Assembly: GCA_030625695.1 (NCBI GenBank)
Contig: DAOUQK010000202.1
Coordinates: 1-6,922, forward strand
Length of the DNA: 6,922 nucleotides
DNA from: Paracoccaceae bacterium
GTDB lineage: Bacteria; Pseudomonadota; Alphaproteobacteria; Rhodobacterales; Rhodobacteraceae
Direction: 5' to 3'
Both the position numbers and the translations under genes were made by a program. Below are positions 6,841 to 6,922 of this stretch, in pieces. Numbering within the stretch: position 1 is the stretch's first letter; each line of letters begins with the position of its first letter. The notes under the pieces are model-generated. The model made no database searches, was not told the origin of the DNA, and was given only the letters and a program-made list of their open reading frames with translations.

Positions 6841-6922
6841 TGGTTCGCGATCCACGCTACGACATCCTTTTTGAGCCTATCAAGATCGGGCCGGTTACTG
6901 CAAAAAACCGGTTCTATCAGGT
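6841..6922 (+). CDS. Second TMADH-like N-demethylase, tandem paralog (3' partial)
   Basis: Only the first 27 codons are visible; the gene runs off the right edge. The protein start is VRDPRYDILFEPIKIGP then VTAKNRFYQ, identical to the first copy at 25 of 27 residues (differences at residues 2 and 14). The DNA matches at about 59 of 82 bases, with nearly all changes synonymous, so this is an old duplication held by protein-level selection, not a recent copy. The window ends four codons short of where the flavin-linking cysteine should be, so whether this copy is intact cannot be seen. It could supply the function if the first copy is dead. Confidence 0.85.

Overview
The window reads as one continuous plus-strand gene cluster from a Gram-negative proteobacterium, most likely an alphaproteobacterium. 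That guess rests on moderately high GC by eye, tight ATGA gene overlaps, and protein sequences that look like alphaproteobacterial amine-catabolism loci. The exact genus cannot be read from the sequence.

Layout: (1) a periplasmic substrate-binding protein of the PotD/PotF class, whose 5' end lies off the left edge (1-1053); (2) a 132-base gap holding a strong GC hairpin followed by a T-rich run, a probable partial terminator; (3) two PotB/PotC-type inner-membrane permeases (1186-2118 and 2115-2939) and a PotA-type ATPase (2936-4036), joined by 4-base ATGA overlaps; (4) a TetR/AcrR regulator with a BetI-like look (about 4079-4753); (5) a flavin/iron-sulfur oxidoreductase of the trimethylamine/dimethylamine dehydrogenase branch of the Old Yellow Enzyme family (4757-6808), interrupted by one in-frame TAA at codon 192; (6) the first 82 bases of a second, tandem gene of the same family (6841 to the edge).

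How it works together (inference): the cluster looks like an uptake and N-demethylation module for a methylated or quaternary amine (betaine-like). The binding protein keeps several aromatic pocket positions of PotD but lacks two acidic residues that PotD uses to hold polyamine amino groups. The oxidoreductase keeps the cysteine used for covalent FMN attachment, the Tyr/His/Asp catalytic set and the four-cysteine cluster motif, but lacks two of the three aromatic-bowl residues that bind trimethylamine. A substrate related to, but different from, polyamines and trimethylamine is therefore likely. The regulator sits between the transport and enzyme genes and probably senses the substrate or a product.

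The most notable point is the broken first oxidoreductase. The frame is otherwise clean through all conserved motifs, and an apparently related copy follows directly. It is either a recently inactivated paralog, a sequencing error, or a gene split into two translationally coupled halves, since the stop is followed six bases later by an in-frame GTG. No RNA genes, mobile elements or CRISPR arrays were seen, and no stretch over 300 bases lacks a gene.
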